From positions 33,235 through 97,234 of the forward strand of contig CAJTVH010000007.1 in NCBI GenBank assembly GCA_910579745.1: a stretch of 64,000 bases of DNA, written 5' to 3'. The stretch is from an uncultured Clostridia bacterium (GTDB taxonomy: Bacteria; Bacillota; Clostridia; Lachnospirales; CAG-274). The notes beneath the pieces were generated by a model, which worked only from the letters and a program-made list of their open reading frames with translations, was not told the DNA's origin and made no database searches. Numbering within the stretch: position 1 is the first letter of the stretch; every line of letters starts with the position of its first letter. Both the position numbers and the translations under genes were made by a program. Shown here in pieces: positions 1 through 7,620 of the stretch.

Positions 1-66
1 TTCCACAAGAAAAAAGGCCATAGACAGCCTTTTACCGAACTTAAAATTGAAAAAATTAACGGTTGA
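1..66 (+). CDS. rplU: 50S ribosomal protein L21, C-terminal end (5' truncated by the window)
   Basis: The first 22 codons read in frame to a TGA at 64-66 and give the basic tail typical of L21, with GHRQPFTELKIEKING at the end. L21 is a 23S rRNA-binding protein of the large subunit. It lies 29 bases before the Prp protease gene and then rpmA, the standard Firmicute order rplU-prp-rpmA, which supports the call. The start lies outside the window. Confidence 0.85.
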   Translation, partial: FHKKKGHRQPFTELKIEKING

Positions 67-95
67 TTTTTATTTTTTAATATAATAAAAAGTAT

Positions 96-416
96 ATGAT
101 TAAAGTTAAGGTTTTTCGCAATAAAAATAATGAGATTTATGGGTTTTGTGTTGACGACCACGGCGACAGTATCGTGTGTTCCGCTGTGTCGGCTCTTACT
201 CTTAATTGTGTGAATTGTATAGAGGCTTTTACGCCGGCGGATTTTTCCTTTGAGGCTGACGAGGGCGGCGGTTTTCTCAAAATTGAGATAAAGGAAATAG
301 AAAACGGAACTCATAATCACGATGTTAATTTGATTTTTAATTGTCTTTTACTTGGGTTATCGGGTATAGAGGCCCAGTATTCCAGGGATATTAAAATTAT
401 TGACAGGGAGGTGTAA
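96..416 (+). CDS. prp: Ribosomal-processing cysteine protease Prp
   Basis: This 106-residue protein sits between rplU and rpmA, the fixed place of Prp (YsxB). Prp removes the short N-terminal extension of ribosomal protein L27 in Firmicutes. The nucleophile region reads IVCSAVSAL with Cys28, and His22 is the expected catalytic partner. Only five residues separate His and Cys, whereas Prp proteins I know carry a longer loop there, with Cys near residue 34. No good Shine-Dalgarno precedes the ATG, so translation may be coupled to rplU. The next gene, L27, carries the matching cleavable leader, which supports the protease being active. Confidence 0.85.
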   Translation: MIKVKVFRNKNNEIYGFCVDDHGDSIVCSAVSALTLNCVNCIEAFTPADFSFEADEGGGFLKIEIKEIENGTHNHDVNLIFNCLLLGLSGIEAQYSRDIKIIDREV

Positions 417-420
417 GTTT

Positions 421-705
421 ATGCTTAAAATGAATCTTCAGTTTTTCGCTCATAAAAAAGGTGTTGGTTCTACCAAAAACGGACGTGACTCAGAGTCTAA
501 AAGACTTGGACCGAAAAGAGCCGACGGACAGTTCGCTAAGGCGGGAAACATTCTTTATACTCAAAGAGGCACCAAAATTCATCCGGGCAACAATGTTGGT
601 ATTGGAGGAAACGACACTTTATTCGCGTTGATTGATGGTGTTGTTAAATATGAGAGAAAGGGCAGGGACAAGAAACAGCTTTCTGTTTATCCTGTCGCTG
701 AGTAA
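421..705 (+). CDS. rpmA: 50S ribosomal protein L27 with cleavable N-terminal extension
   Basis: A 94-residue L27, whose N terminus reaches towards the peptidyl-transferase centre. It begins MLKMNLQFFAHKKG, the Firmicute-type extension that Prp cuts after the two phenylalanines to expose the mature Ala-His-Lys start. GVGSTKNGRDS and GNILYTQRGTKIHPG are L27 signatures. The ATG at 421 is preceded by the Shine-Dalgarno AGGGAGGTG, so an in-frame upstream start at 400 is not used. The prp gene ends five bases earlier. A terminator follows. Confidence 0.97.
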   Translation: MLKMNLQFFAHKKGVGSTKNGRDSESKRLGPKRADGQFAKAGNILYTQRGTKIHPGNNVGIGGNDTLFALIDGVVKYERKGRDKKQLSVYPVAE

Positions 706-712
706 TATTTGA

Positions 713-757
713 GAAAAAGCCGGTCAAGTTGGGCACTCCTGATTTGGTCGGCTTTTT
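713..757 (+). terminator. Intrinsic terminator after rpmA
   Basis: AAAAAGCCGGTCAA pairs with TTGGTCGGCTTTTT across a short loop, with a T tract on the plus strand. It ends the rplU-prp-rpmA unit. Confidence 0.75.
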
Positions 758-900
758 ATATATTTATTTTGAGACTTTAAAAGATTTGTTGTTATAATTT
801 TATATATTTTTGTTAAATATATAACTGTAAGTCAATAGACTGTATGTTAAGGGCGGTGTTGAGTGAAAGGTTATAATTGATAATAATCTCTCGTTTTTTA

Positions 901-1054
901 GAGCGTATCTGAAAACTAAAATACGCGCCAAAAATTATAAAAAATAAAACGAGACAGAAAGGCTTTTCTGTTTAATTGAACTGTTTTCATTTATTTTTTA
1001 ATAATTTTTTGGATATTTCGCATATATAACTTATGATAGTTTTCAGATACGCCC
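901..1054. repeat. MITE-like inverted repeat, family A copy 1
   Basis: A 154-base element whose ends are 18-base inverted repeats, TAGTTTTCAGATACGC(C/T)C, with one mismatch. The interior is itself nearly palindromic around a centre with a cluster of AAAGGCTTTTCTGTTT. Close copies lie at 27224-27384 and 37111-37270, and a shortened one at 22189-22278. No protein is encoded. The form is that of a non-autonomous miniature transposable element, but no matching transposase is in the window. Confidence 0.8.
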
Positions 1055-1063
1055 TAGATAAGA

Positions 1064-1222
1064 TTATAGTCGAAGTATTTAAAAAAATAAAAGGAGGCGG
1101 GATGAAAATTATTTTTCCAGAGGCGGGGAATGGAGAGACAAGCCTGTGCCTACCGACGCTTAACACAGTGAAAAGGATTTTCGGCGGCCTAATTTGTTTG
1201 ATTTTAAGTTTTTTGACTATAG
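1064..1222. repeat. Inverted-repeat element, family F copy 1
   Basis: The element starts TTATAGTC and ends TTTTTTGACTATAG. Its purine-rich interior (AAAAGGAGGCGGGATGAAAATT) is shared with 24537-24712 and 40291-40440. The minimal palindrome of the family is the hairpin at 22805-22850. Here it follows family A copy 1 directly and fills the space before the rubrerythrin gene. Its interior contains a ribosome-site-like stretch and an ATG, but the reading frame is not kept in the other copies. Confidence 0.65.
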
Positions 1223-1251
1223 TATAAAAAATATTATAAAGGAGTTGTTTT

Positions 1252-1791
1252 ATGATGGCAGATTTAAAAGGAACCAAAACAGAGGAAAATTTGAGAACGG
1301 CTTTCGCCGGCGAGTCTCAAGCGAGATGCAAGTATACTTATTTCGCCTCAAAGGCAAAAAAGGACGGTTATGTACAAATAGCTAAAATTTTTGAGGAAAC
1401 CGCCGAGAATGAGAAAGAACACGCCAAAATGTGGTTTAAGATTTTAAACGGTTTAGGTTCTACCATTGACAATCTTAAAAGCGCGGCTGAGGGAGAGAAT
1501 TTTGAGTGGACCGATATGTATAAAAATTTCGCTGAGGTCGCGAGGGAAGAAGGATTTGATGAAATAGCCAAGCTTTTTGACGGCGTGGCGGCAATTGAGA
1601 TGGAACATGAGAGACGATACAGAAAGCTTATCGCCAATCTTGACGAGGGGCTCGTTTTCTCAAAAGACGGGGACGTTATTTGGGAATGCTCAAACTGCGG
1701 TCATATATGCGTAGGCAAAAAGGCGCCAGAGGTTTGTCCTGTCTGCGCGCATCCTCAGGCTTATTTCCAGGTTAAGGCGGAAAACTATTAA
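1252..1791 (+). CDS. rbr: Rubrerythrin
   Basis: A 179-residue cytosolic diiron protein that reduces hydrogen peroxide in anaerobes, using electrons passed through a rubredoxin centre. The N-terminal ferritin-like four-helix domain (about residues 5-140) has the diiron ligands: AGES, ENEKEHAK and IEMEHERR. The C terminus (about 143-179) is a rubredoxin-type domain with two Cys pairs, CSNC and CPVC, for one iron. The Shine-Dalgarno AAAGGAG lies before two adjacent ATGs; the first is taken here. It appears monocistronic. Confidence 0.96.
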   Translation: MMADLKGTKTEENLRTAFAGESQARCKYTYFASKAKKDGYVQIAKIFEETAENEKEHAKMWFKILNGLGSTIDNLKSAAEGENFEWTDMYKNFAEVAREEGFDEIAKLFDGVAAIEMEHERRYRKLIANLDEGLVFSKDGDVIWECSNCGHICVGKKAPEVCPVCAHPQAYFQVKAENY

Positions 1792-1839
1792 ATAAATACC
1801 AGCAGTTTAAATTTGTTTTATTTAACTGTGTTTTTTATT

Positions 1840-1887
1840 CAGGCCTCTTTCAGGATCGCCGCGAAGTTTTGAGAGAGGTCTGTTTTT
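1840..1887 (+). terminator. Terminator after rubrerythrin
   Basis: CAGGCCTCTTTC pairs with GAGAGAGGTCTG (two G-U type pairs), followed by TTTTT on the plus strand. Confidence 0.6.
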
Positions 1888-1948
1888 AAATTTATTGACT
1901 ATATTATTTTTCTTATTTGTTACAATAATATTACATTATAAAAAAATG

Positions 1949-1977
1949 TTGACAAAGGGTTTTATATATGATACTAT
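1949..1977 (+). promoter_or_regulatory. Vegetative (sigma-A type) promoter for rpmG-secE-nusG-rplKA
   Basis: TTGACA at 1949-1954 and TACTAT at 1972-1977 are separated by 17 bases, about 70 bases before rpmG. It is the best promoter upstream of this translation/transcription cluster. Confidence 0.8.
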
Positions 1978-2046
1978 GATAAAGGCGAATAACGTCTTTT
2001 TTTTATGTGTTAAAAATTATGAGATTATGCAAAAGAGGTGGAAGTT

Positions 2047-2196
2047 TTGAGGACTAAAATTACTTTGGCGTGTACTGATTGCAAACAAAGAAATTATAAT
2101 ACCATGAAAGATAAAAAAGTACATCCCGACAGAATGGAAACAAAGAAATATTGCAAATTCTGCAATAAACACACATTGCACAGAGAAACAAAATAA
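2047..2196 (+). CDS. rpmG: 50S ribosomal protein L33 (zinc-ribbon type)
   Basis: A 49-residue L33 of the large subunit. Two cysteine pairs, CTDC near the start and CKFC near the end, form the zinc ribbon of the C+ form. The start is TTG at 2047 behind AGAGGTGGAAG. It leads the conserved order rpmG-secE-nusG-rplK-rplA. A paralogue without cysteines, if present, is outside this window. Confidence 0.93.
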   Translation: MRTKITLACTDCKQRNYNTMKDKKVHPDRMETKKYCKFCNKHTLHRETK

Positions 2197-2324
2197 AAAC
2201 GCCGATGAAAGGGCGAAAATGAATTTTTCGGGAAGGCGTATAGAAAAAGCTTTTCTTTTGAGAAATTTTCCGCGGCGTCAAATCAGTGTTTTTACAATTC
2301 TTTGTGAAAGGGGTAAGTTTAAGC

Positions 2325-2621
2325 ATGGAAGAAAACACTTCAAACGGAAGCAACGAGAACGAGAACAACGAGAGCGAAAGCAAGAAGGTTGTCTCAAAAG
2401 ACGAAGCGTCAGCTTCTAAGGACAATAAAAAGAAAAACAAAGCCGAGAAGAAAGGCCCCGGCTTTTTTGACAGGCACAAAGCCGAGTTTAAAAAAATTAA
2501 ATGGCCGTCACGTCAGGAGCTTTTTAAGGAAACGGTTGTTGTAATTGTTATATCTTTGGCTGTCGGCATAATGATTTACGCCATGGATAAAGTTTTACAA
2601 TATGGTTTCGCGCTTTTGTGA
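2325..2621 (+). CDS. secE: Preprotein translocase subunit SecE
   Basis: A 98-residue membrane protein that clamps SecY in the protein-export channel. The first 40 residues are a charged, low-complexity E/N/K-rich stretch. The conserved SecE core follows: FKKIKWPSRQE and one membrane helix (about residues 70-92). The ATG at 2325 follows GAAAGGGGTAAG; an upstream in-frame start at 2286 lacks a ribosome site. The gene lies between rpmG and nusG, the usual order. Confidence 0.93.
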   Translation: MEENTSNGSNENENNESESKKVVSKDEASASKDNKKKNKAEKKGPGFFDRHKAEFKKIKWPSRQELFKETVVVIVISLAVGIMIYAMDKVLQYGFALL

Positions 2622-2635
2622 TTATTTGGGAAACT

Positions 2636-2690
2636 ACGCCGTTCTAATCTTTTAACGGTTTTGTTTAAGATTAGTTAAAACCGGCGTTTT
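2636..2690 (+). terminator. Hairpin between secE and nusG (terminator or attenuator)
   Basis: CTAATCTTTTAA pairs with TTAAGATTAG inside outer arms CGCCG/CGGCG, followed by a short T run. It may attenuate rather than end transcription, because no clear promoter is seen before nusG. Confidence 0.5.
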
Positions 2691-2735
2691 CCGTATCTAA
2701 CGCCTTTGATTATATTGATTGTGAGGTTTGGTTAT

Positions 2736-3263
2736 ATGTCTGAGCAGGAAAACGCAAAGTGGTATGTTGTTCATACTTATTCCGGCTATGAAAACAAAGT
2801 TAAAGCAAATATTGAAAAGCTTGTTGATAACAGAAATATGCGTGACAGAATTTTAGAGGTTATCGTTCCTCTTGAGGACGAGGTCGAAATCAAAGACGGC
2901 AAGAAAAAGGTTGTTCAACGTAAAGTTTTTCCCGGCTACGTGTTACTTAAAATGATTATGGATGACGACACATGGTATGTCGTAAGAAACACCAGGGGCG
3001 TGACAAGTTTTGTAGGGCCTGGGTCTAAGCCTGTTCCTTTGACGGATGACGAGGTATATGATATGGGCATAGAGTCTTATGTCCAGACAATCGACATTAG
3101 CGAGGGAGATACGGTTTCGGTTATTTCCGGACCTTTCGCCGAGTCTACAGGGATTGTCAAGGAAGTAAATATTAATAAGCGGACTATTGTTGTCATGCTT
3201 TCTATCTTCGGACGTGAAACCCCCGTTGAGCTTGATTTTACACAGGTTCGTCTTTTGGCGTAA
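2736..3263 (+). CDS. nusG: Transcription termination/antitermination factor NusG
   Basis: A 175-residue transcription elongation factor that binds RNA polymerase and links it to Rho or the ribosome. The NGN domain (about 5-110) carries KWYVVHTYSGYENKV and KVFPGYVLLKM. The C-terminal KOW domain has GDTVSVISGPFAESTGIV. The ATG at 2736 is preceded by GTGAGGTT; a TTG at 2706 would add ten unconserved residues. It is followed by rplK. Confidence 0.97.
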   Translation: MSEQENAKWYVVHTYSGYENKVKANIEKLVDNRNMRDRILEVIVPLEDEVEIKDGKKKVVQRKVFPGYVLLKMIMDDDTWYVVRNTRGVTSFVGPGSKPVPLTDDEVYDMGIESYVQTIDISEGDTVSVISGPFAESTGIVKEVNINKRTIVVMLSIFGRETPVELDFTQVRLLA

Positions 3264-3270
3264 TTTCGCC

Positions 3271-3300
3271 GTGGGAGGGAAAATCCCGCTAATTACCACA
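3271..3300 (+). promoter_or_regulatory. Leader motif before rplK, possible L1-binding site
   Basis: GTGGGAGGGAAAATCCC followed by TTACCACA lies 24 bases before the rplK start. A near-copy lies before rplA at 3883-3913. L1 is known to repress its own operon by binding an rRNA-like mRNA hairpin, so a paired GTGGG...ACCACA hairpin is a reasonable candidate. The assignment is inference. Confidence 0.45.
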
Positions 3301-3323
3301 TTTTATTTAGGAGGTGCCTTTAA

Positions 3324-3749
3324 ATGGCAAAGAAAATTACCGGTTATATTAAATTACAAATCGCGGCAGGAAAGGCGAGTCCCGCTCCTCCGGTTGGTCC
3401 AGCTTTAGGTCAGCACGGTGTGAATATTATGGGATTCTGCAAGGAGTTTAACGAAAGAACATCTAAAGACGCCGGCCTTGTTATTCCTGTTGTTATTACA
3501 GTTTATCAGGATAAGAGTTTTACATTCGTGACTAAAACCCCGCCGGCTGCCGTTCTCTTGAAGAAAGCCTGCAAAATTGAGTCAGGTTCAGGCGTGCCAA
3601 ACAAAACAAAAGTCGCTACAATCTCTATTGACGAGGTTAAGAAAATCGCTGAGCAGAAAATGCCGGATTTAACAGCCGCTACTTTAGACGCCGCTGTAAG
3701 TATGATTAAAGGAACAGCGAGAAGTATGGGTATCGTTGTTGAGGAATAA
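3324..3749 (+). CDS. rplK: 50S ribosomal protein L11
   Basis: A 141-residue protein of the GTPase-associated centre of the large subunit. It carries APPVGPALGQHGVNIMGFCKEFNERT in the N-terminal domain and KMPDLTA plus IKGTARSMGI in the rRNA-binding C-terminal domain. The Shine-Dalgarno AGGAGGTG is strong. Full family length, no anomalies. It is separated from rplA by 179 bases holding a second leader motif. Confidence 0.98.
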   Translation: MAKKITGYIKLQIAAGKASPAPPVGPALGQHGVNIMGFCKEFNERTSKDAGLVIPVVITVYQDKSFTFVTKTPPAAVLLKKACKIESGSGVPNKTKVATISIDEVKKIAEQKMPDLTAATLDAAVSMIKGTARSMGIVVEE

Positions 3750-3882
3750 AATTGATGTATATTTTATAAATGTGTTATTGGGTAAATATCAAAAAAGTTA
3801 TTATGCTAGAATAAAATCAAGAAGAGAGTTTATATTTCAGTATTTAATTTTCAAATATTTAAACCCGCGTAACACGCAGTAA

Positions 3883-3913
3883 GTGGGAGGGAACATCTCC
3901 CGATATTACCACA
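3883..3913 (+). promoter_or_regulatory. Leader motif before rplA, possible L1-binding site
   Basis: GTGGGAGGGAACATCTCCC followed by TATTACCACA, 15 bases before the rplA start. It repeats the design seen before rplK, suggesting that both messages share one feedback regulator. Confidence 0.45.
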
Positions 3914-3928
3914 TAAGGAGGAAATACT

Positions 3929-4624
3929 TTGAAAAGAGGAAAGAAATATCTCGAAAAGGAAAAGCTCGTTGACAAATCTGTTTTATATGATACAGGAGAG
4001 GCTGTTGAGCTTATAACAAAGACAAGCGTCGCTAAATTTGACGAGACTGTAGAGGCACATATTCGTTTAGGCGTTGACTCAAGACACGCCGATCAGCAAG
4101 TCAGAGGGGCTGTCGTTCTCCCTCACGGTACAGGAAAAACCGTTCGTATTCTTGTTTTCGCTAAAGGTGACAAAGCCGCTGAGGCTGAGAAAGCGGGCGC
4201 TGATTTTGTCGGCGCTGAGGATATGGTGGCTAAAATCCAGGGCGAGAACTGGTTTGATTTTGATATTATTGTCGCTACTCCCGACATGATGGGTCTTGTC
4301 GGCCGTCTTGGCCGTGTTTTGGGCCCTAAAGGTCTTATGCCCAATCCTAAAGCGGGCACTGTTACTATGGATGTTTCAAAGGCTGTTTCTGAAATTAAGG
4401 CGGGTAAAATTGAGTATCGTCTTGATAAGACAAATATTATTCATGTTCCTGTCGGTAAAGTTTCTTTCGGCGCCGAGAAATTGTCCGAAAACTTCCAAAC
4501 TCTTATGAGCGCTATTATAAAAGCTAAACCTTCAGCCACAAAAGGTCAGTATATAAAAAGCGTCGTTTTGGCGACGACTATGGGACCAGGCGTTAAGGTA
4601 AACCAAGCTAAAATCAGTGAGTAA
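3929..4624 (+). CDS. rplA: 50S ribosomal protein L1
   Basis: A 231-residue L1-stalk protein, in most bacteria also the translational repressor of its operon. Conserved stretches include LRLGVDSRHADQQVRG-type sequence near residues 45-60, PDMMGLVGRLGRVLGPKGLMP and PNPKAGTVT. The start is TTG at 3929 behind AAGGAGGAAA. In most Firmicutes rplJ and rplL come next. Here two cohesin-SLH genes follow instead, and rplJ-rplL lie about 13 kb away on the other strand. Confidence 0.97.
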   Translation: MKRGKKYLEKEKLVDKSVLYDTGEAVELITKTSVAKFDETVEAHIRLGVDSRHADQQVRGAVVLPHGTGKTVRILVFAKGDKAAEAEKAGADFVGAEDMVAKIQGENWFDFDIIVATPDMMGLVGRLGRVLGPKGLMPNPKAGTVTMDVSKAVSEIKAGKIEYRLDKTNIIHVPVGKVSFGAEKLSENFQTLMSAIIKAKPSATKGQYIKSVVLATTMGPGVKVNQAKISE

Positions 4625-4642
4625 TTTTTTATAATTTTCATA

Positions 4643-4672
4643 GGCTGTTGCGTGTTTTTGCAACGGCCTTTT
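4643..4672 (+). terminator. Hairpin between rplA and the first cohesin-SLH gene
   Basis: GGCTGTTGC pairs with GCAACGGCC, followed by TTTT. It ends about 8 bases before the Shine-Dalgarno of the next gene, leaving no room for a separate downstream promoter. A TATAAT at 4630-4635 just before the hairpin has no good -35. Read-through from the ribosomal operon may feed the surface genes. Confidence 0.6.
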
Positions 4673-4694
4673 AAAAATTAAGGAGGTAAAATTT

Positions 4695-6125
4695 ATGAGG
4701 CTTAATTTGAGAAAGTTTTTCGCCGCGGCTGTATCTCTTTGTATCTCTTTTTCTTGTTTTGTGTGTACAAATATTTTCGCTGGGGAAACGGATATTGTTC
4801 ATTATGATACAAATGCCAAAGTTTCGACGGTTAATTCTGTTCCTGACGGCGCTACTGTCGTTTCGGTTATTCCGTCAAAGGACTCTCTGTCTGTCGGGGA
4901 TGACTTTTATGTTGATATTATTTTAGAGAATAATCCTGGTTTCGCCGCTTATGGATTTACTATAAATTATGATCCTTCTGTTATTGTTCCTGTTAAGGGC
5001 AATGAGGATGAGATGGATTCTGTGAGTCAGGTTACTTATAATGGCGGGATTCCCGCTGTTTTGGCGGACCAGGTTAATAGAGGGATTGATATTGGCGCTT
5101 CAAGCGGGAAGCTTTTTAGAGGCAATATTCTTTTAAGAGGAAGTAAAATTTTAGAAACAAGGGAAAACGGAATTCTTTTCAGGGTTAATTTTAAGGCAGT
5201 GGGAGAGGGAATCTCCTATATAAATTACTCTGATTTACAAAATGTTATTTTTTCAAATGAGAAGGTAGAGCATTTTGATGTTTACATTAAAAACTCGGAA
5301 GTTACTGTAGGCGGAGGAAACAAGGACTCTTTAGGCGGGCCTGATAATAACGCGGACACCAATAAAGATAATTCTAGTGATAAAAATGACGATTCAAATA
5401 AAGATAAATCAAATGATAAGAACTCAAATGAGGATAAATCCGCCGGCAACTCAAACAATTCCGGCAAGGAAAATGAGAACAAGGAGGAAAGCGCTTCTGA
5501 GGACACCAAGCCAGACATTTCTAAAGAGGAAACAGGAAGTGATTTTGTTATAAATCTTCCGAAGAATATGTCTGCTCCAAGAGAATTTGGAGACCTTGCT
5601 TCGGTTTCTTGGGCTAAGGAGTCCATTATTAAATTATCTTCTTTGGGTATTATTAACGGTGTTGATGATGTAACGTTCAGCCCTAAGTCTTACACTTACA
5701 GAGCGGATTTTGTGGTTGTTATCTCAAGGCTTTTAGGCCTTGACGGAAGTGCCGGTAATATTTTCTCTGATGTTGATGGTTCCTCTTATTACGCTAAGGC
5801 GGTTTCTCTCGCCAACAAATTTGGAATTGTTCAAGGGTCTAACGGTATGTTCATGCCCAAAAGCAATATTACAAGACAAGACGCTATGGTTATACTCTCA
5901 AGGGTTCTTGAAAAGGCGGGCAAGCTTAAAAAAGCGGACTCATCGGCATTAAACGGTTTTAATGATAAGGCGTCTGTCTCAAACTACGCCCTTTCTCCTA
6001 TGGCGGATTTGGTCGGCATGGGAATTTTAAACGGAGACAACAACCGGAACCTTAATCCCAAAGGATTTATTAACCGAGCCGAAATGGCGGTTGTTATCGA
6101 CAAAATTTATGATGTTCTTAAATAA
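4695..6125 (+). CDS. Secreted cohesin-domain protein with three SLH repeats (surface anchor 1)
   Basis: A 476-residue predicted cell-surface protein. A signal peptide covers about residues 1-30 (hydrophobic core, then IFAGE). Residues about 52-205 resemble a cohesin domain: DSLSVGDDFYVDIILENNPG, the YDPSVIVPV strand and GILFRVNFKAVGEG. A linker rich in D, N, K and S follows (about 208-285). Three SLH repeats fill about 295-476, with ITRQDA and INRAEM motifs. SLH repeats bind pyruvylated wall polymer; cohesins bind dockerins. A dockerin-bearing pectinesterase is encoded at 49041. The strong AAGGAGG sits only a few bases after the rplA terminator. The cohesin call is by pattern; a cohesin-like carbohydrate-binding fold cannot be excluded. 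Confidence 0.82.
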   Translation: MRLNLRKFFAAAVSLCISFSCFVCTNIFAGETDIVHYDTNAKVSTVNSVPDGATVVSVIPSKDSLSVGDDFYVDIILENNPGFAAYGFTINYDPSVIVPVKGNEDEMDSVSQVTYNGGIPAVLADQVNRGIDIGASSGKLFRGNILLRGSKILETRENGILFRVNFKAVGEGISYINYSDLQNVIFSNEKVEHFDVYIKNSEVTVGGGNKDSLGGPDNNADTNKDNSSDKNDDSNKDKSNDKNSNEDKSAGNSNNSGKENENKEESASEDTKPDISKEETGSDFVINLPKNMSAPREFGDLASVSWAKESIIKLSSLGIINGVDDVTFSPKSYTYRADFVVVISRLLGLDGSAGNIFSDVDGSSYYAKAVSLANKFGIVQGSNGMFMPKSNITRQDAMVILSRVLEKAGKLKKADSSALNGFNDKASVSNYALSPMADLVGMGILNGDNNRNLNPKGFINRAEMAVVIDKIYDVLK

Positions 6126-6207
6126 CGATGGATTTATAAAAACATTGAGGCTTTGTTTTATATGGAATAAGGTTTTTGGATTGAAAATTTTATAAGGAGG
6201 GTTAAAT

Positions 6208-7575
6208 ATGCCCGGTATTAAAAAAAGTTTTTCTCTGTTTTTGGCGGGTATTTTTGTTTTATCACCATCATTAAATATTTTCGCCGAGACGGGAAGCACT
6301 GTTTTATATGATAAAAATTACAGCAAGAATATTGTTTCATCGGTTTCCGAGGGAAGTCCCCAAATTACCGTTAAATCTGAAAAGGATAGTTTTAAAATCG
6401 GAGAGACTTTTTCTGTTGATTTTGAGATTTCAAACAATCCCGGTTTCTCATCTTACGGGTTTAAGGTGGAATATGACGGTACGGTTATTAAGCCTGTTTC
6501 CGCCTCATCAGAAGAATGTCAGGTGGAATATTCCTATAATTCCAAAGTTAAAAATAAGGCTATCAAGAATACAGATATTAAAAACGCCGTAAAAAGCAAA
6601 AAAGAAAACGACTTCTATTTTACTGGTTTTTGCATGAGCGGTTCGGGAAAGCTTACCCAGACGACAGGTGATGGTCTTTTGTTTACTGTTGATTTTAAGG
6701 TTGTGGGCGACGGCAAATCTAAGATTGATTTAATTGGTTTTAATGATTTTATTTTATCGGATTCGGACGACGCCAAAATTCCCGTTTACGTTAAAAGTTT
6801 AATTGTGACGGCGGGAAATGGAAATTCAGGGAAAACTGACTCGAAAAACGGTAATACTACGGAAAAAACCGGAAAACTATCAAATTTGAGAAATATGAGG
6901 CCTGACGAGGAAGAAAAAGTGGCAGAGAGCGGTTTGGCGGGCAAAAGTGACAGTGAGGGCACTCAAAAAGACGGGGGTTATCCAGATTTTGAGCTTAACG
7001 CGCCTACAGCTATGTCAGCTCCCGTCGAGTTTAGGGATATGGCTAATCACCCATGGGCGAAAGACGCTGTTAACACTTTATCTTCTCTTGGGATTGTCAA
7101 GGGTATTGGCTGGAGAACGTTTAAACCCACAGAATTTACCACAAGGGCCGATTTTATGGTTATTGTGAAGCGTTTTACCGGAATAGAGGGCGAGCCGAAA
7201 TTAGATGCATACAGCGATGTGGACAATACCGCTTATTACGCCGAGGCTGTGGGCGTAGTGACGAGATATGGTCTTGTAAGCGGAATGAGCGGGGAAGAAT
7301 TTAAACCTAAAGCGAATATTACAAGGCAAGAAGTCGCCGCTATTCTCGCGAGGATTTTGGAAAAAGCGGGAAAACTTCAGAAGAGTAATGAAAACCTTTT
7401 GAATGATTTTGTTGACGGGGATTTTGTCTCTCCTTACGCTAGAGAGTATATGTCCGATTTAATCGGTATGAAAATAGTGCAGGGAAATGACAAAAAAAGG
7501 CTTAATCCTGTTGAGCCTATTACAAGGGCAGAGGTCTGCGTGATTGTAAAAAGGGTTTATGATTTAATAAAATAA
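6208..7575 (+). CDS. Secreted cohesin-domain protein with three SLH repeats (surface anchor 2)
   Basis: A 455-residue tandem paralogue of the preceding gene, 82 bases downstream and led by AAGGAGGG. It has a signal peptide (about 1-27, ending IFAE), a cohesin-like domain (about 48-200; SFKIGETFSVDFEISNNPG, YDGTVIKPV, GLLFTVDFKVVGDG), a shorter linker (about 205-260) and three SLH repeats to the C terminus with ITRQEV and ITRAEV motifs. The two proteins have diverged most in the linker and cohesin loops, as expected if they bind different dockerins. Together they look like monovalent wall anchors rather than a multi-cohesin scaffoldin. Confidence 0.82.
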   Translation: MPGIKKSFSLFLAGIFVLSPSLNIFAETGSTVLYDKNYSKNIVSSVSEGSPQITVKSEKDSFKIGETFSVDFEISNNPGFSSYGFKVEYDGTVIKPVSASSEECQVEYSYNSKVKNKAIKNTDIKNAVKSKKENDFYFTGFCMSGSGKLTQTTGDGLLFTVDFKVVGDGKSKIDLIGFNDFILSDSDDAKIPVYVKSLIVTAGNGNSGKTDSKNGNTTEKTGKLSNLRNMRPDEEEKVAESGLAGKSDSEGTQKDGGYPDFELNAPTAMSAPVEFRDMANHPWAKDAVNTLSSLGIVKGIGWRTFKPTEFTTRADFMVIVKRFTGIEGEPKLDAYSDVDNTAYYAEAVGVVTRYGLVSGMSGEEFKPKANITRQEVAAILARILEKAGKLQKSNENLLNDFVDGDFVSPYAREYMSDLIGMKIVQGNDKKRLNPVEPITRAEVCVIVKRVYDLIK

Positions 7576-7620
7576 TATTTTGAGACTGTGTTTTTTATTA
7601 AGTCAGCTTAATAACCTATA

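Noticed and set aside
1102..1227. Reading frame MKIIFPEAGNGETS... with a ribosome site inside family F copy 1
   Set aside because: The sequence belongs to a repeat whose other copies at 24537 and 40291 do not keep this frame, and the protein ends in the repeat's own palindrome.
5282..5626. Minus-strand frame of 114 codons opposite the cohesin-SLH linker
   Set aside because: It is the mirror of the low-complexity D/N/K/S linker and start of SLH 1; the plus-strand gene has signal peptide, ribosome site and recognisable domains.
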